From Pseudoxanthomonas kalamensis DSM 18571 (GTDB lineage Bacteria > Pseudomonadota > Gammaproteobacteria > Xanthomonadales > Xanthomonadaceae): 64,000 bases of DNA. Below are positions 34,797-42,523 of the stretch, one piece after another. The notes under the pieces are model-generated. The model was given only the letters and a program-made list of their open reading frames with translations, made no database searches and was not told the origin of the DNA. The translations under genes were made by a program, and so were the position numbers. Numbering within the stretch: the stretch's first letter is position 1; each line of letters opens with the position of its first letter. The stretch is from contig NZ_PDWQ01000001.1 of the NCBI RefSeq assembly GCF_010211745.1, positions 186,001 through 250,000 on the forward strand, in the 5' to 3' direction.

Positions 34797-35806
34797 AGGC
34801 GCCGCTGGCGCGCTTGCGGCCGGCGCTGGCGTTGCTCGCGACCTTGGTGCTGGCGGCCTGCGGCCACGATGTGCGCGAAACGGTGTCGCCGCTGTCCGGT
34901 CACGTGATCTGTCTAGACCCCGGCCACGGCGGCACCGCCGACAGCGACCACTACCGCCAGGGTCCCGGCGGCGAACGCGAGGAATGGATCAATCTGCGTG
35001 TGGCCAGGTTGTTGCAGACAAAGCTGCAGCAGGCCGGTGCACGCGTGGTGATGACCCGCACCGAAGACGTGTTCGTGCCGCTGGACGAACGTGCCCGTAT
35101 CGCTCGCGACGGTGGTGCCGAATTGTTCCTGTCGATCCACCACAACGCCGCTGCCGATCCGCAGGCCAATTTCCCGATCGTCTACTTCCACGGCAACGCC
35201 AGCGAAAACCTGGCCGGGGTAGCCCTGGGCCGGGCGCTGGTCGACGCCCTGCGCGGCAACGGTTTCCATGCCGCCGATACTCCCGGCGATGTCATTTCCG
35301 ACTTCGCCATCTTCGCCGACGCCGGTGCGGCCGTGCTGCGCGGCAGCTACGGCATCCCCGGCGTCATCGCCGAGGCTTCGTTCTTCAGCAATGCCGACGA
35401 GGAAGCGCGACTGAAGACGCCCGGGCACAACCAGCGCGAAGCCGATGCGCATTTCGCGGCGCTGGAGAAGATGTTTTCCGCGCCATTGCCGCCGGTTTAC
35501 CCGAAGCAGTCGCGCACGCCGTCGCCACCACCGTTCCGCGGCCTGCAGGAGGCCGAACGCATGGATGGCGCCGCGTTGCGCTGGCGCAGCGATTACGAGC
35601 AGGCCGTGCAACTGGAACGCGAGCAACCGGACACGGCTTATGCGCTGTTCACCGAATCGGCGCGCGGATTCCCGGATTCTCCACTGGCCGGCCGCAGCCA
35701 CCAGCATCGCGCCGAACTGCTGCGACGCGCCGGCAAGTCCGAGCAGGCCGAACAGGAACGACTGCGCGTGCGCGAGCACTATCCGCTGACGCCGACATGG
35801 CCGTGA
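34793..35806 (+). CDS. N-acetylmuramoyl-L-alanine amidase (Amidase_3) lipoprotein
   Basis: A 337-residue zinc amidase. The lipobox LAAC (Cys23) predicts a membrane-anchored periplasmic protein. ICLDPGHGG near residue 39 supplies the first zinc His, the Glu follows in GEREEW, LSIHHNA near residue 116 carries the second His, and AEASFFSN holds the catalytic Glu. The last 70 residues are helical, with a repeat-like TPR character (QAVQLEREQPDTAYALF). It cleaves stem peptides from MurNAc, a fitting partner for NamZ and GH20 enzymes. Translationally coupled to nagA by an ATGA overlap. Confidence 0.88.
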   Translation: MKAPLARLRPALALLATLVLAACGHDVRETVSPLSGHVICLDPGHGGTADSDHYRQGPGGEREEWINLRVARLLQTKLQQAGARVVMTRTEDVFVPLDERARIARDGGAELFLSIHHNAAADPQANFPIVYFHGNASENLAGVALGRALVDALRGNGFHAADTPGDVISDFAIFADAGAAVLRGSYGIPGVIAEASFFSNADEEARLKTPGHNQREADAHFAALEKMFSAPLPPVYPKQSRTPSPPPFRGLQEAERMDGAALRWRSDYEQAVQLEREQPDTAYALFTESARGFPDSPLAGRSHQHRAELLRRAGKSEQAEQERLRVREHYPLTPTWP

Positions 35807-36873
35807 TGCCGCGCCGTTTCGCTTCGGTCGACGCGCTGCGCGGGATCACCGTGGCGGCGATGCTGCTGGTCAACAATCCCGGCGACTGGGACCATGTCTA
35901 TGCGCCGCTGGAGCACGCCGAGTGGCACGGCTGCACGCCGACCGATCTGGTGTTCCCGTTCTTCCTGTTCATCGTCGGCGTATCGGTGGCGCTGGGCATC
36001 GTGCCGCGTTTCGAGGCCGGCGCCGATCCGGGCGCGCTGCGCCGTGGCGTGGTCTGGCGCGCAGCCAAGATCGTCGGCCTCGGCCTGCTGCTGCATGCCA
36101 TTGCTTGGTGGCTGCTGGACAAACCGCACTTCCGCCCGTGGGGCGTGCTGGAACGCATCGGCCTGTGCTTCCTTGCGGTGGGCCTGCTGGCCACCACGTC
36201 ATCGCGACCGCGCCTGCAGTGGGCACTGATCGCGGTCCTGCTGCTCGGTTACTGGGCGCTGCTGGCTTGGGGCGGCAGCTACGCGCCCTGGGAGAACCTG
36301 GCCAGCCGGCTCGATACCTGGCTGCTCGGTCCGCTGAACTACCAGTTCGATCCCGCCACCGGCCGTGGCCACGACCCGGAAGGCCTGCTCAGCACCTTGC
36401 CAGCCATCGCCACCTGCCTGCTCGGCCTGCGCGCCGGCGACTGGCTGCGCAGTGGTCGCATCGGCCGGCTGTGCGTCGTCGCGGTCGCGGCACTGTTGCT
36501 TGGCCTGGCCTGGGCGCAGGTGTTTCCGCTGAACAAGAACCTGTGGACCTCGTCGTACGTATTGTGGACGGCAGGCTGGGCGATGCTGGCGCTGGCCGTC
36601 TGCCATGCGCTGATCGACCGACGCGGCTGGCCGGCGCTGGGACGCAGCTTCGGCGTCAACGCCATCGCCGCCTATGCCGGCTCGGCACTGATGGTCTATC
36701 TGTTCGCCTGGCTGGGCTGGTGGGGGCCGATCTACCGGGCCGGTTTCGCCGACTGGATGACGCCACGTTTCGGCCCGTATGTGCCGTCGCTGGCCTTCGC
36801 CCTGACCTTCGTCGGGGTCTGGTGGATCGTGGTGCGGTTGATGGATCGCCGCGGCTGGTACCTCAAGCTTTGA
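35797..36873 (+). CDS. nagX: NagX-like membrane acyltransferase (DUF5009 / HGSNAT family)
   Basis: A 358-residue integral membrane protein with about ten hydrophobic segments and the family signature RFASVDALRGITVAAMLLVNNPG at its start, read here as RFASVDALRG near residue 6. Related to human heparan-alpha-glucosaminide N-acetyltransferase, and called NagX in nag regulons, where it is thought to acetylate glucosamine or handle it at the membrane; the activity in bacteria is not settled. It starts 10 bp before the end of the amidase gene, so it is coupled to the nag operon and is probably its last gene. A second ATG at 35806 is possible. Confidence 0.85.
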   Translation: MAVMPRRFASVDALRGITVAAMLLVNNPGDWDHVYAPLEHAEWHGCTPTDLVFPFFLFIVGVSVALGIVPRFEAGADPGALRRGVVWRAAKIVGLGLLLHAIAWWLLDKPHFRPWGVLERIGLCFLAVGLLATTSSRPRLQWALIAVLLLGYWALLAWGGSYAPWENLASRLDTWLLGPLNYQFDPATGRGHDPEGLLSTLPAIATCLLGLRAGDWLRSGRIGRLCVVAVAALLLGLAWAQVFPLNKNLWTSSYVLWTAGWAMLALAVCHALIDRRGWPALGRSFGVNAIAAYAGSALMVYLFAWLGWWGPIYRAGFADWMTPRFGPYVPSLAFALTFVGVWWIVVRLMDRRGWYLKL

Positions 36874-36884
36874 CGATATCGTCA
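36871..36884. promoter_or_regulatory. 14-bp perfect palindrome at nagX stop
   Basis: TGACGATATCGTCA is a perfect palindrome that includes the nagX stop codon and lies about 60 bp upstream of the sugar dehydrogenase start. Position suits an operator for the downstream gene, but no second copy was seen in the window. Confidence 0.3.
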
Positions 36885-36946
36885 CGACTTCGACGGCGAT
36901 CTGCGGTACAACATCCACCATCATCTAAGGGATGACGGAGACGACG

Positions 36947-38206
36947 ATGAAAATTCTCGGCCCCGCGTGTAGCGGTTTGCTGCTGCTGGTGGCGGCGTGT
37001 GGCGGCGCCAGCTCGCGGGCGTCGGATGCGCCACGGACCATCGCTGCGGAAGACAGCAGCGCCGAGGCGCGTGGTGCGCATGTGGCCAATTCAGCAGCCA
37101 TGCGCACCGAAGCAACGCCTGCGCGCAGCACCGGCGGCAACCTGCCGGTGCGGCACATGCCCGATCCGCCATTCGTCGCTACGTCGGTGGCGCGCTTCGA
37201 CCAGCCGTGGTCGATGGCCTTCCTGCCCGATGGCCGCCTGCTGGTCAGCGAGAAGCCGGGCAAGCTGAAGCTGCTGGACATCGCCAACGGCAACATCGGC
37301 GAGATTTCCGGCGTGCCGACCGTGGCCTATGGCGGCCAGGGCGGTTTCGGCGACATTGCCCTGCATCCGCAGTACGCCGACAACGGATGGATCTATCTCA
37401 GTTATGCCGAGCCGGGCGAAGGCGACGTGCGCGGCGCGGCGGTCGCGCGTGCGCGCCTGCAGCTGGACGCCGACGGTGGCGGCCGGCTGCAGGATCTGCA
37501 GGTTATCTGGCGCCAGGTCCCTAAGGTCACCGGCGAAGGCCATTACGGCCATCGCCTCGTCTTCGATGGCGACGGCAAGCTGTGGATCAGCTCCAGCGAG
37601 CGGCAGAAGTTCGACCCGGCGCAGGACATGGCGAGCAACCTGGGCAAGATCGTGCGCCTCAACGACGACGGTAGCGTGCCGGCGGACAATCCCTTCGCCG
37701 AACAGGGCGGGGTAACCGCGCAGATCTGGTCGCTGGGCCACCGCAACGTGCTGGGCCTGGCTTTCGACGGCGAGGGCCGGCTGTGGGAAGTGGAAATGGG
37801 GCCGCGTGGCGGCGACGAGCTGAACCGGGTCGAGCGCGGCAGCAACTACGGCTATCCGATCGTCTCCAACGGCGACCATTACGATGGCCGCAACATCCCC
37901 GACCACGACACCCGCCCGGAATTCAATGCGCCGGAAGTGTGGTGGACGCCGGTGATCTCGCCATCCAGCCTGATCGTCTACTCGGGATCGATGTTTCCGT
38001 ACTTCAAGGGCAACGGCTTCGTCAGCGGACTGTCGTCGAAGTCGCTGGTGCGGATCGAGTTTCACGGCGATCACGCCCGCGAAGCCGCGCGCTACGACAT
38101 GGGCGAGCGCATCCGCTGCGTGCGGCAGGGGCCCGATGGCGCGTTGTGGCTGCTGGAGGACGGCGCCAACGCGCGTCTGCTAAAGCTGACCCCGGCTGCC
38201 GGTTGA
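36947..38206 (+). CDS. PQQ-dependent aldose sugar dehydrogenase-like protein
   Basis: A 419-residue protein with a lipobox (VAAC, Cys18) after a short signal. Residues 19-60 are a polar linker. A six-bladed propeller of the soluble glucose/aldose dehydrogenase (GSDH) family follows: FDQPWSMAFLPDGRLLVSE, GGQGGFGDIALHP, GHYGHRLVFDGDGKLW, SLGHRNVLGLAFD, EMGPRGGDELN. These enzymes oxidise aldoses with PQQ in the periplasm and pass electrons to the respiratory chain. No PQQ synthesis genes are in the window. The start MKILGPACSG was preferred over an ATG five codons upstream. It follows the nag operon but has its own leader. Confidence 0.88.
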   Translation: MKILGPACSGLLLLVAACGGASSRASDAPRTIAAEDSSAEARGAHVANSAAMRTEATPARSTGGNLPVRHMPDPPFVATSVARFDQPWSMAFLPDGRLLVSEKPGKLKLLDIANGNIGEISGVPTVAYGGQGGFGDIALHPQYADNGWIYLSYAEPGEGDVRGAAVARARLQLDADGGGRLQDLQVIWRQVPKVTGEGHYGHRLVFDGDGKLWISSSERQKFDPAQDMASNLGKIVRLNDDGSVPADNPFAEQGGVTAQIWSLGHRNVLGLAFDGEGRLWEVEMGPRGGDELNRVERGSNYGYPIVSNGDHYDGRNIPDHDTRPEFNAPEVWWTPVISPSSLIVYSGSMFPYFKGNGFVSGLSSKSLVRIEFHGDHAREAARYDMGERIRCVRQGPDGALWLLEDGANARLLKLTPAAG

Positions 38207-38230
38207 GTCCCGCGCGGCAGGGGAACATGT

Positions 38231-38641
38231 CTAGCCGGGGTACTGTGCAAATCCCGGCAGCTCGGTGCCGTCGCACGACCACGGCGCGCGCGAATCCTGG
38301 AAGATGCGCGCCGAAGGCAGCATGTCCGGCACATCGTCCAGTGAGCCGGCGGGCACCATCACCAGTTGCAGTTGCGGGCTGAAACGCGGCACCCGCGCAC
38401 CGCATTGCGTGCAGAACGCATTCGCGAAGCGTTCCGCCTCTGGCACCTTGTAGGCGCGGACCTGATCCTCGCCGCTCTGCCATTCCAGCGTGCCCCTGAC
38501 GAACAGATTGCTGGCATGACCGGTGCCGGTAGCCTTGCGACAGCGCGAGCAATGGCAATGCACGAAGCGCTGCAGTTCGCCGTTGACCGTATAGCGAACG
38601 CCGCCGCACAGGCAGGAGCCGGTCAGAGTCTGGTTGGGCAT
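38231..38641 (-). CDS. GFA (glutathione-dependent formaldehyde-activating / CENP-V) family protein
   Basis: A 136-residue zinc protein with the family Cys pattern: GSCLCGGVRY near residue 8, CHCSRCRKATG near residue 29 and FCTQCGAR near residue 76, all as in S-(hydroxymethyl)glutathione synthase-like proteins. Members bind zinc and probably glutathione; most have no proven role, and the name comes from Paracoccus Gfa. No formaldehyde genes are nearby, so the specific activity is open. Convergent with the sugar dehydrogenase gene. Confidence 0.88.
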   Translation of the reverse strand: MPNQTLTGSCLCGGVRYTVNGELQRFVHCHCSRCRKATGTGHASNLFVRGTLEWQSGEDQVRAYKVPEAERFANAFCTQCGARVPRFSPQLQLVMVPAGSLDDVPDMLPSARIFQDSRAPWSCDGTELPGFAQYPG

Positions 38642-38710
38642 GGCATGACTCCCTTGTCAGGTGATCGTTGACCGCGTCCGACGATACACCAGTTGGAAGC
38701 CGGGTCGGAT

Positions 38711-40045
38711 TCAGCGCGAACGCCGCCGACGTCGCTGTTGCGGTGCCTGACCTTCATTCGACTTGCGCGCTCCGGCGCCGGCATGCGCGTGCGCGCCCTG
38801 CGCCTGGCGCGAATTCTCGCCGTGCGGACGACGCGTGTGCTTGCGCGGCGGCCGTTGTCCGCCTTCGGACGCACCGGCCTTGCCCGGTGCGCTGTTGCCC
38901 CAGCGAATCGGCGTCTTCGGCACGAAGCCGTCGACATCGCGGATATCCATGTCCTGCCCCAGCAGACGCACGATCTGTCGCAGCAGCTTCGCTTCGTCCT
39001 GAGTCACCAGCGAAATCGCTTCGCCCTGCGCGCCGTTGCGGCCGGTGCGGCCGATACGATGCACGTAGTCCTCGGCCACCATCGGCAGGTCGTAGTTGAT
39101 CACCCGCGGCAGCTGGTCGATATCGATGCCGCGCGCAGCGATGTCGGTGGCCACCAGCACCGGCACCCGGCCGGACTTGAAATCGGCCAGCGCGCGCTGG
39201 CGCTGGCCCTGGCTCTTGTTGCCGTGGATGGCGGCGGCGCGGACGCCGGCGTTCTCCAACTGGCGGGCCAGCTTGTCGCTGCCGTGCTTGGTGCGGGCGA
39301 ACACCAGGGTCTGCACGCGCGCATCCCGCGCCAGCAGGTGCAGCAGCAGTTCGCGCTTGCGTTCGGCATCGACCGGATGCACGCGATGGGCGATGGTGCC
39401 GGCTACGGTGTTCTTCGGCGTCACCTGCACCTGCTGCGGCTCGCGCATGAACTCCAGCGCCAGCTGCTTGATCGGTTCGGCGAAGGTCGCCGAGAACAGC
39501 AGCGTCTGTCGGTTCTGCTTCGGCAGGCGGGCCAGGATGCGCTTGATCGAAGGCAGGAAGCCCATGTCCAGCATGCGGTCGGCCTCGTCCAGCACCAGCA
39601 CCTCGATGCCCGACAGGTCCACGCTGCCGCGTTCGATATGGTCGAGCAGCCGGCCCGGACAGGCGATCAGCAGGTCCACGCCGCGGCGCAACGCGGTCAG
39701 CTGGTTGCCCATGCCGACGCCGCCGTAGATGGTGGTGCTGGGAACGCGCAGGTACTTGCCGTAATCACGCAGGTTGTCGTGCACCTGCACCGCCAGTTCG
39801 CGGGTCGGGGTCAGCACCAGGGCACGCGGCTTGCGCGTGGGATTGGCGCGGGCGGCCAGGTGCTGCAATAACGGCAGGCCGAAGGCGGCGGTCTTGCCGG
39901 TGCCGGTCTGTGCGCCGGCAAGCAGATCGTGCCCGGCCAGCACCAGCGGAATGGCCTGCTGCTGAATCGGGGTGGGGGTCTGGAAACCCTGTTCGTTCAG
40001 GGCGCGCAGCAAGTTGGGCGACAGCCCGAGGGATTCGAAAGACAT
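38711..40045 (-). CDS. rhlE: DEAD-box ATP-dependent RNA helicase RhlE
   Basis: A 444-residue RNA helicase with Q motif near residue 28, Walker A AQTGTGKT at 45-52, PTRELA, LVLDEADRMLDMGF, LFSATF and HRIGRTGR in the usual order, then a basic low-complexity tail of about 70 residues ending RRRRRSR. RhlE remodels RNA in ribosome assembly and mRNA decay. The start MSFESLGLSP is the conserved family N-terminus; the open frame upstream has no coding character. A leader of up to 300 bp precedes it, which is common for cold-regulated helicases. Confidence 0.93.
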   Translation of the reverse strand: MSFESLGLSPNLLRALNEQGFQTPTPIQQQAIPLVLAGHDLLAGAQTGTGKTAAFGLPLLQHLAARANPTRKPRALVLTPTRELAVQVHDNLRDYGKYLRVPSTTIYGGVGMGNQLTALRRGVDLLIACPGRLLDHIERGSVDLSGIEVLVLDEADRMLDMGFLPSIKRILARLPKQNRQTLLFSATFAEPIKQLALEFMREPQQVQVTPKNTVAGTIAHRVHPVDAERKRELLLHLLARDARVQTLVFARTKHGSDKLARQLENAGVRAAAIHGNKSQGQRQRALADFKSGRVPVLVATDIAARGIDIDQLPRVINYDLPMVAEDYVHRIGRTGRNGAQGEAISLVTQDEAKLLRQIVRLLGQDMDIRDVDGFVPKTPIRWGNSAPGKAGASEGGQRPPRKHTRRPHGENSRQAQGAHAHAGAGARKSNEGQAPQQRRRRRSR

Positions 40046-40360
40046 CGATGGAAAGCTCCAGTGGATCGACCAGCGGCACTGCCAAGCCGCGCCACAAGGC
40101 GCAAGCCGGTCATGGCCGGTCGCGTATTGCCCGAAGCGTTCCCATGCCGCGCTGCGAGGAATCATGATGACGGCGGACGCCGAATGGCGCTGCCGGATTT
40201 GCGGTGGAAGGACGCCGGAGTGGCTGGGCGGCGGGTTCTGGCGAGGCCAGCCTGCTGCCGGAAGGCCCGAAGGGAAACGGACGGCCGCTGCAAACTGCGC
40301 GCATTGTAGCCTACAAAGCTGAACGAATCCGCCGCGACCGCCCGGGCCTCCTCTCGTCGT
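40046..40360. other. Gap between rhlE and VOC gene
   Basis: About 315 bp with no supported gene. On the minus strand, TACAAT (complement of 40303-40308) could be the -10 of an rhlE promoter, without a good -35, which would give a leader near 250 nt. Nothing else recognisable. Confidence 0.4.
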
Positions 40361-40741
40361 TCACTGGTCCGCAGGTGGTTCCCACAACTCGACCTTGTTG
40401 CCTTCCGGGTCGACCACCCAGCCGAACTTGCCTTGCTCGGATTGTTCGGTCGCATCGAGGACATCGCAGCCTTCGTCACGCAACGCGGCGAGAAGTGCGT
40501 TCAGATCCGCCACCCGGAAGTTGACCATAAAGGAGGCCGAACCCGGCGCCATGTACTCCGTGTCGTCGGCAAACAGGCTCCACAGAGTCATGCCCGGCGC
40601 GCTTCCGGGGCCGCCCCATTCAAACACCGCACCGCCCCAGTCGCCCACGTCGATGCCGAGGTGCTCGCGGTACCACGCGCCGAGGCGCTTGGGATCCGCC
40701 GATTTGAAGAAGATGCCGCCGATGCCCGTCACGCGTTTCAT
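40361..40741 (-). CDS. VOC (glyoxalase/bleomycin-resistance fold) family protein
   Basis: A 126-residue protein with the vicinal-oxygen-chelate fold. The start MKRVTGIGGIFF opens the first beta-alpha-beta module with FKSADPKRLGAWYREHLGI; the second module ends GKFGWVVDPEGNKVELWEP, with the metal-binding Glu in VELWEP. A small, single-domain member close to the uncharacterised YurT/PhnB-like enzymes; no substrate can be assigned. An upstream ATG seven codons earlier is possible. It lies in a string of small minus-strand genes. Confidence 0.85.
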   Translation of the reverse strand: MKRVTGIGGIFFKSADPKRLGAWYREHLGIDVGDWGGAVFEWGGPGSAPGMTLWSLFADDTEYMAPGSASFMVNFRVADLNALLAALRDEGCDVLDATEQSEQGKFGWVVDPEGNKVELWEPPADQ

Positions 40742-40833
40742 CGCTGTCTCCTGCGGTTGCATGTCCGGCAGAGTCGATCCCGCTTCGATCCGGGCGGGTC
40801 CGGAACACCTGCCGACCTCGGTGAGTCACTCAA

Positions 40834-41235
40834 TCATGGCGGCGGCTTCAACCGCTCCAGCCGTCCCTTGCGCTTGACGATGTTTTTGTAGTCCCACTGG
40901 ATATCCTGAGCTTTCTGCAGCCATCGCCGCAGATCCGCCTTGCGGACCTCGGAAACGTCGCTGAAGATGATGGAAGCGTCCTTGAACTTCTGGCCGACGA
41001 TGTTCAAGGCGTCCTCTCCGAAATCGGCGCCGCTCCAGAACATCAGGCGAATTCCCGCCTTCTGCTTGCTGTAACCAGCAATCGGGTTGCCGTCCAGGAA
41101 CCAGACCGGATGCCCGTGCCATACCTTGTTTTCCGCCCCAGGCAAGCCGCGGTCGATCTCACCGGCAAGCAGGTCGCACACCCGCCCGTGCTCCGGAGCC
41201 TGACTCTCGTTGTACTTGGATGTGTCGGGATGCAT
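40834..41235 (-). CDS. DUF1801 family protein
   Basis: A 133-residue protein of the YdhG/YjhX-like fold (DUF1801). Family-like segments are VWHGHPVWFLDGNPIAGYSKQKAG, read in two parts as VWHGHPVWF and IAGYSKQKAG, then RLMFWSGADF and VRKADLRRWLQKA. No catalytic motif is known; some members bind small ligands or iron. The start MHPDTSKYNE fits the family and removes an Arg-rich upstream extension. Confidence 0.75.
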   Translation of the reverse strand: MHPDTSKYNESQAPEHGRVCDLLAGEIDRGLPGAENKVWHGHPVWFLDGNPIAGYSKQKAGIRLMFWSGADFGEDALNIVGQKFKDASIIFSDVSEVRKADLRRWLQKAQDIQWDYKNIVKRKGRLERLKPPP

Positions 41236-41299
41236 GGGCCCCGTCCTTGCCACGCTGCATGTCGGCCAATTGGGCCCGAACATCAAGCCCGGCGCAAAT

Positions 41300-41542
41300 C
41301 TACTTGCCCCAGCGCCAACGCGGGGGCTCGCCCTTGAGCCAGCAGACCGCAACCAGAACCAGTATCACGCCCCATGTGCTGATCATGAATGCCACAAGAT
41401 CGGTGGCTGGCGGAAATACGAACCACAAGGAAATCAGAAGGACCAGGGCGACACCGTAAACGAGCCAGCCTTGCCACCTGACAGGCAAGCCCCAACCCCA
41501 TCCATACGTCTTTGACGGGAACCAGTATTCATCCTTTTGCAT
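41300..41542 (-). CDS. Small two-helix membrane protein, unknown
   Basis: An 80-residue protein starting MQKDEYWFPSKTYGWGWG, with two hydrophobic segments (about residues 28-45 and 50-68) and a basic Trp-rich end (PRWRWGK). The YWFPxKxYGWGWGLP start is shared by small uncharacterised proteins that I recall from Xanthomonads and other proteobacteria. Function unknown; it is near but not in the operon of the alpha-E gene upstream. Confidence 0.65.
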   Translation of the reverse strand: MQKDEYWFPSKTYGWGWGLPVRWQGWLVYGVALVLLISLWFVFPPATDLVAFMISTWGVILVLVAVCWLKGEPPRWRWGK

Positions 41543-41581
41543 GATTCCTCCTTTGGCGCCTGACATCTCAACACGCCACCA

Positions 41582-42523
41582 TCAACCGTGGAAATATCCC
41601 TCGGCAATCGCATCGTGCAGTGCGCCCAGCCGCTGCTGGATATCGTCCATGAAGGCCGCCGGATTCTTCTCGGCCAGTGCGGCCGGGTCGGCATTGCGGA
41701 TCAGGCCCATGATCCGGTTCAGATGACGATCCACCGCCGGTCGCGGCGGCAGCGTGGGCAGCACGCGCTGGGCGCGTACCAGACAGAACTGCACGCTGCG
41801 CGGGAATTCGTTGTTCTGCAGCAGGAAGCGCAACGCCAGTTCGGCGGTCACCCGCTGGCGCACGTGGCGGCGGAACATCTGGTAGGCCGCCAGCGAACGC
41901 AGCACCGCCATCCACTGCATGTTGCGGAAGGTCTCGCGGTCCTCCTCGTTGCGCGGACGCACCAGGCCGGAAGCGCCGGAGTCCATGATGCGGGTGGTCA
42001 TGTCCGCCTGCTCCAACGCGGTGCCCAGGCGCAGGAACTGGAAGCCGACATCACGGCTGACGTTGGCGGTCAGCAGCCCGGATACTTTCAGGCAGCCGTC
42101 GATCATGCGGTTGAGGAAATCGACCCGGTAACGACGCTGGATGCCGCGCTCGCCGTTGGCGTCGATCTCCAGATGCAGGTCGTTGACCACTTCCCACACT
42201 TCCTGCGGCAGGCTGTCGCGGACACTGCGCAGGATCTCGCGCGCGGCATCGACCGAACTGCGCAGCGACGACGGATTGCGCTCGTCCAGCAGCAGGAAGC
42301 GGTTGACGTCGGCATCGCTGACGTCGTCGCCGAGCTCGGGGAAATGTTCATCGAACAACTCGCCGGCGCCGACCGTGTCGATCATCGGCCGCCAGGTGAA
42401 GCGCACGCTGCGCGGCAGGTCCAGCTGCAGCTGGCTGCCGACGCCGACCAGGCGCGCGGTGTTCTCGGCGCGGCGCACATAGCGGCTGAACCAGTACAGG
42501 TTGTCGGCAACGCGCGAAAGCAT
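41582..42523 (-). CDS. Alpha-E domain protein (DUF403)
   Basis: A 313-residue, almost wholly helical protein of the alpha-E superfamily. The N-terminal signature LSRVADNLYWFSRYVRRAENTAR is visible as VADNLYWFSRYVRRAE, and a second conserved stretch is EQADMTTRIMD near residue 180. Alpha-E proteins are always found with circularly permuted ATP-grasp enzymes and are thought to assist a peptide-ligation or tagging step. Its ATG overlaps the TGA of the ATP-grasp gene by one base, so the two are translationally coupled. No biochemical function has been shown for the family that I can recall. Confidence 0.9.
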   Translation of the reverse strand: MLSRVADNLYWFSRYVRRAENTARLVGVGSQLQLDLPRSVRFTWRPMIDTVGAGELFDEHFPELGDDVSDADVNRFLLLDERNPSSLRSSVDAAREILRSVRDSLPQEVWEVVNDLHLEIDANGERGIQRRYRVDFLNRMIDGCLKVSGLLTANVSRDVGFQFLRLGTALEQADMTTRIMDSGASGLVRPRNEEDRETFRNMQWMAVLRSLAAYQMFRRHVRQRVTAELALRFLLQNNEFPRSVQFCLVRAQRVLPTLPPRPAVDRHLNRIMGLIRNADPAALAEKNPAAFMDDIQQRLGALHDAIAEGYFHG

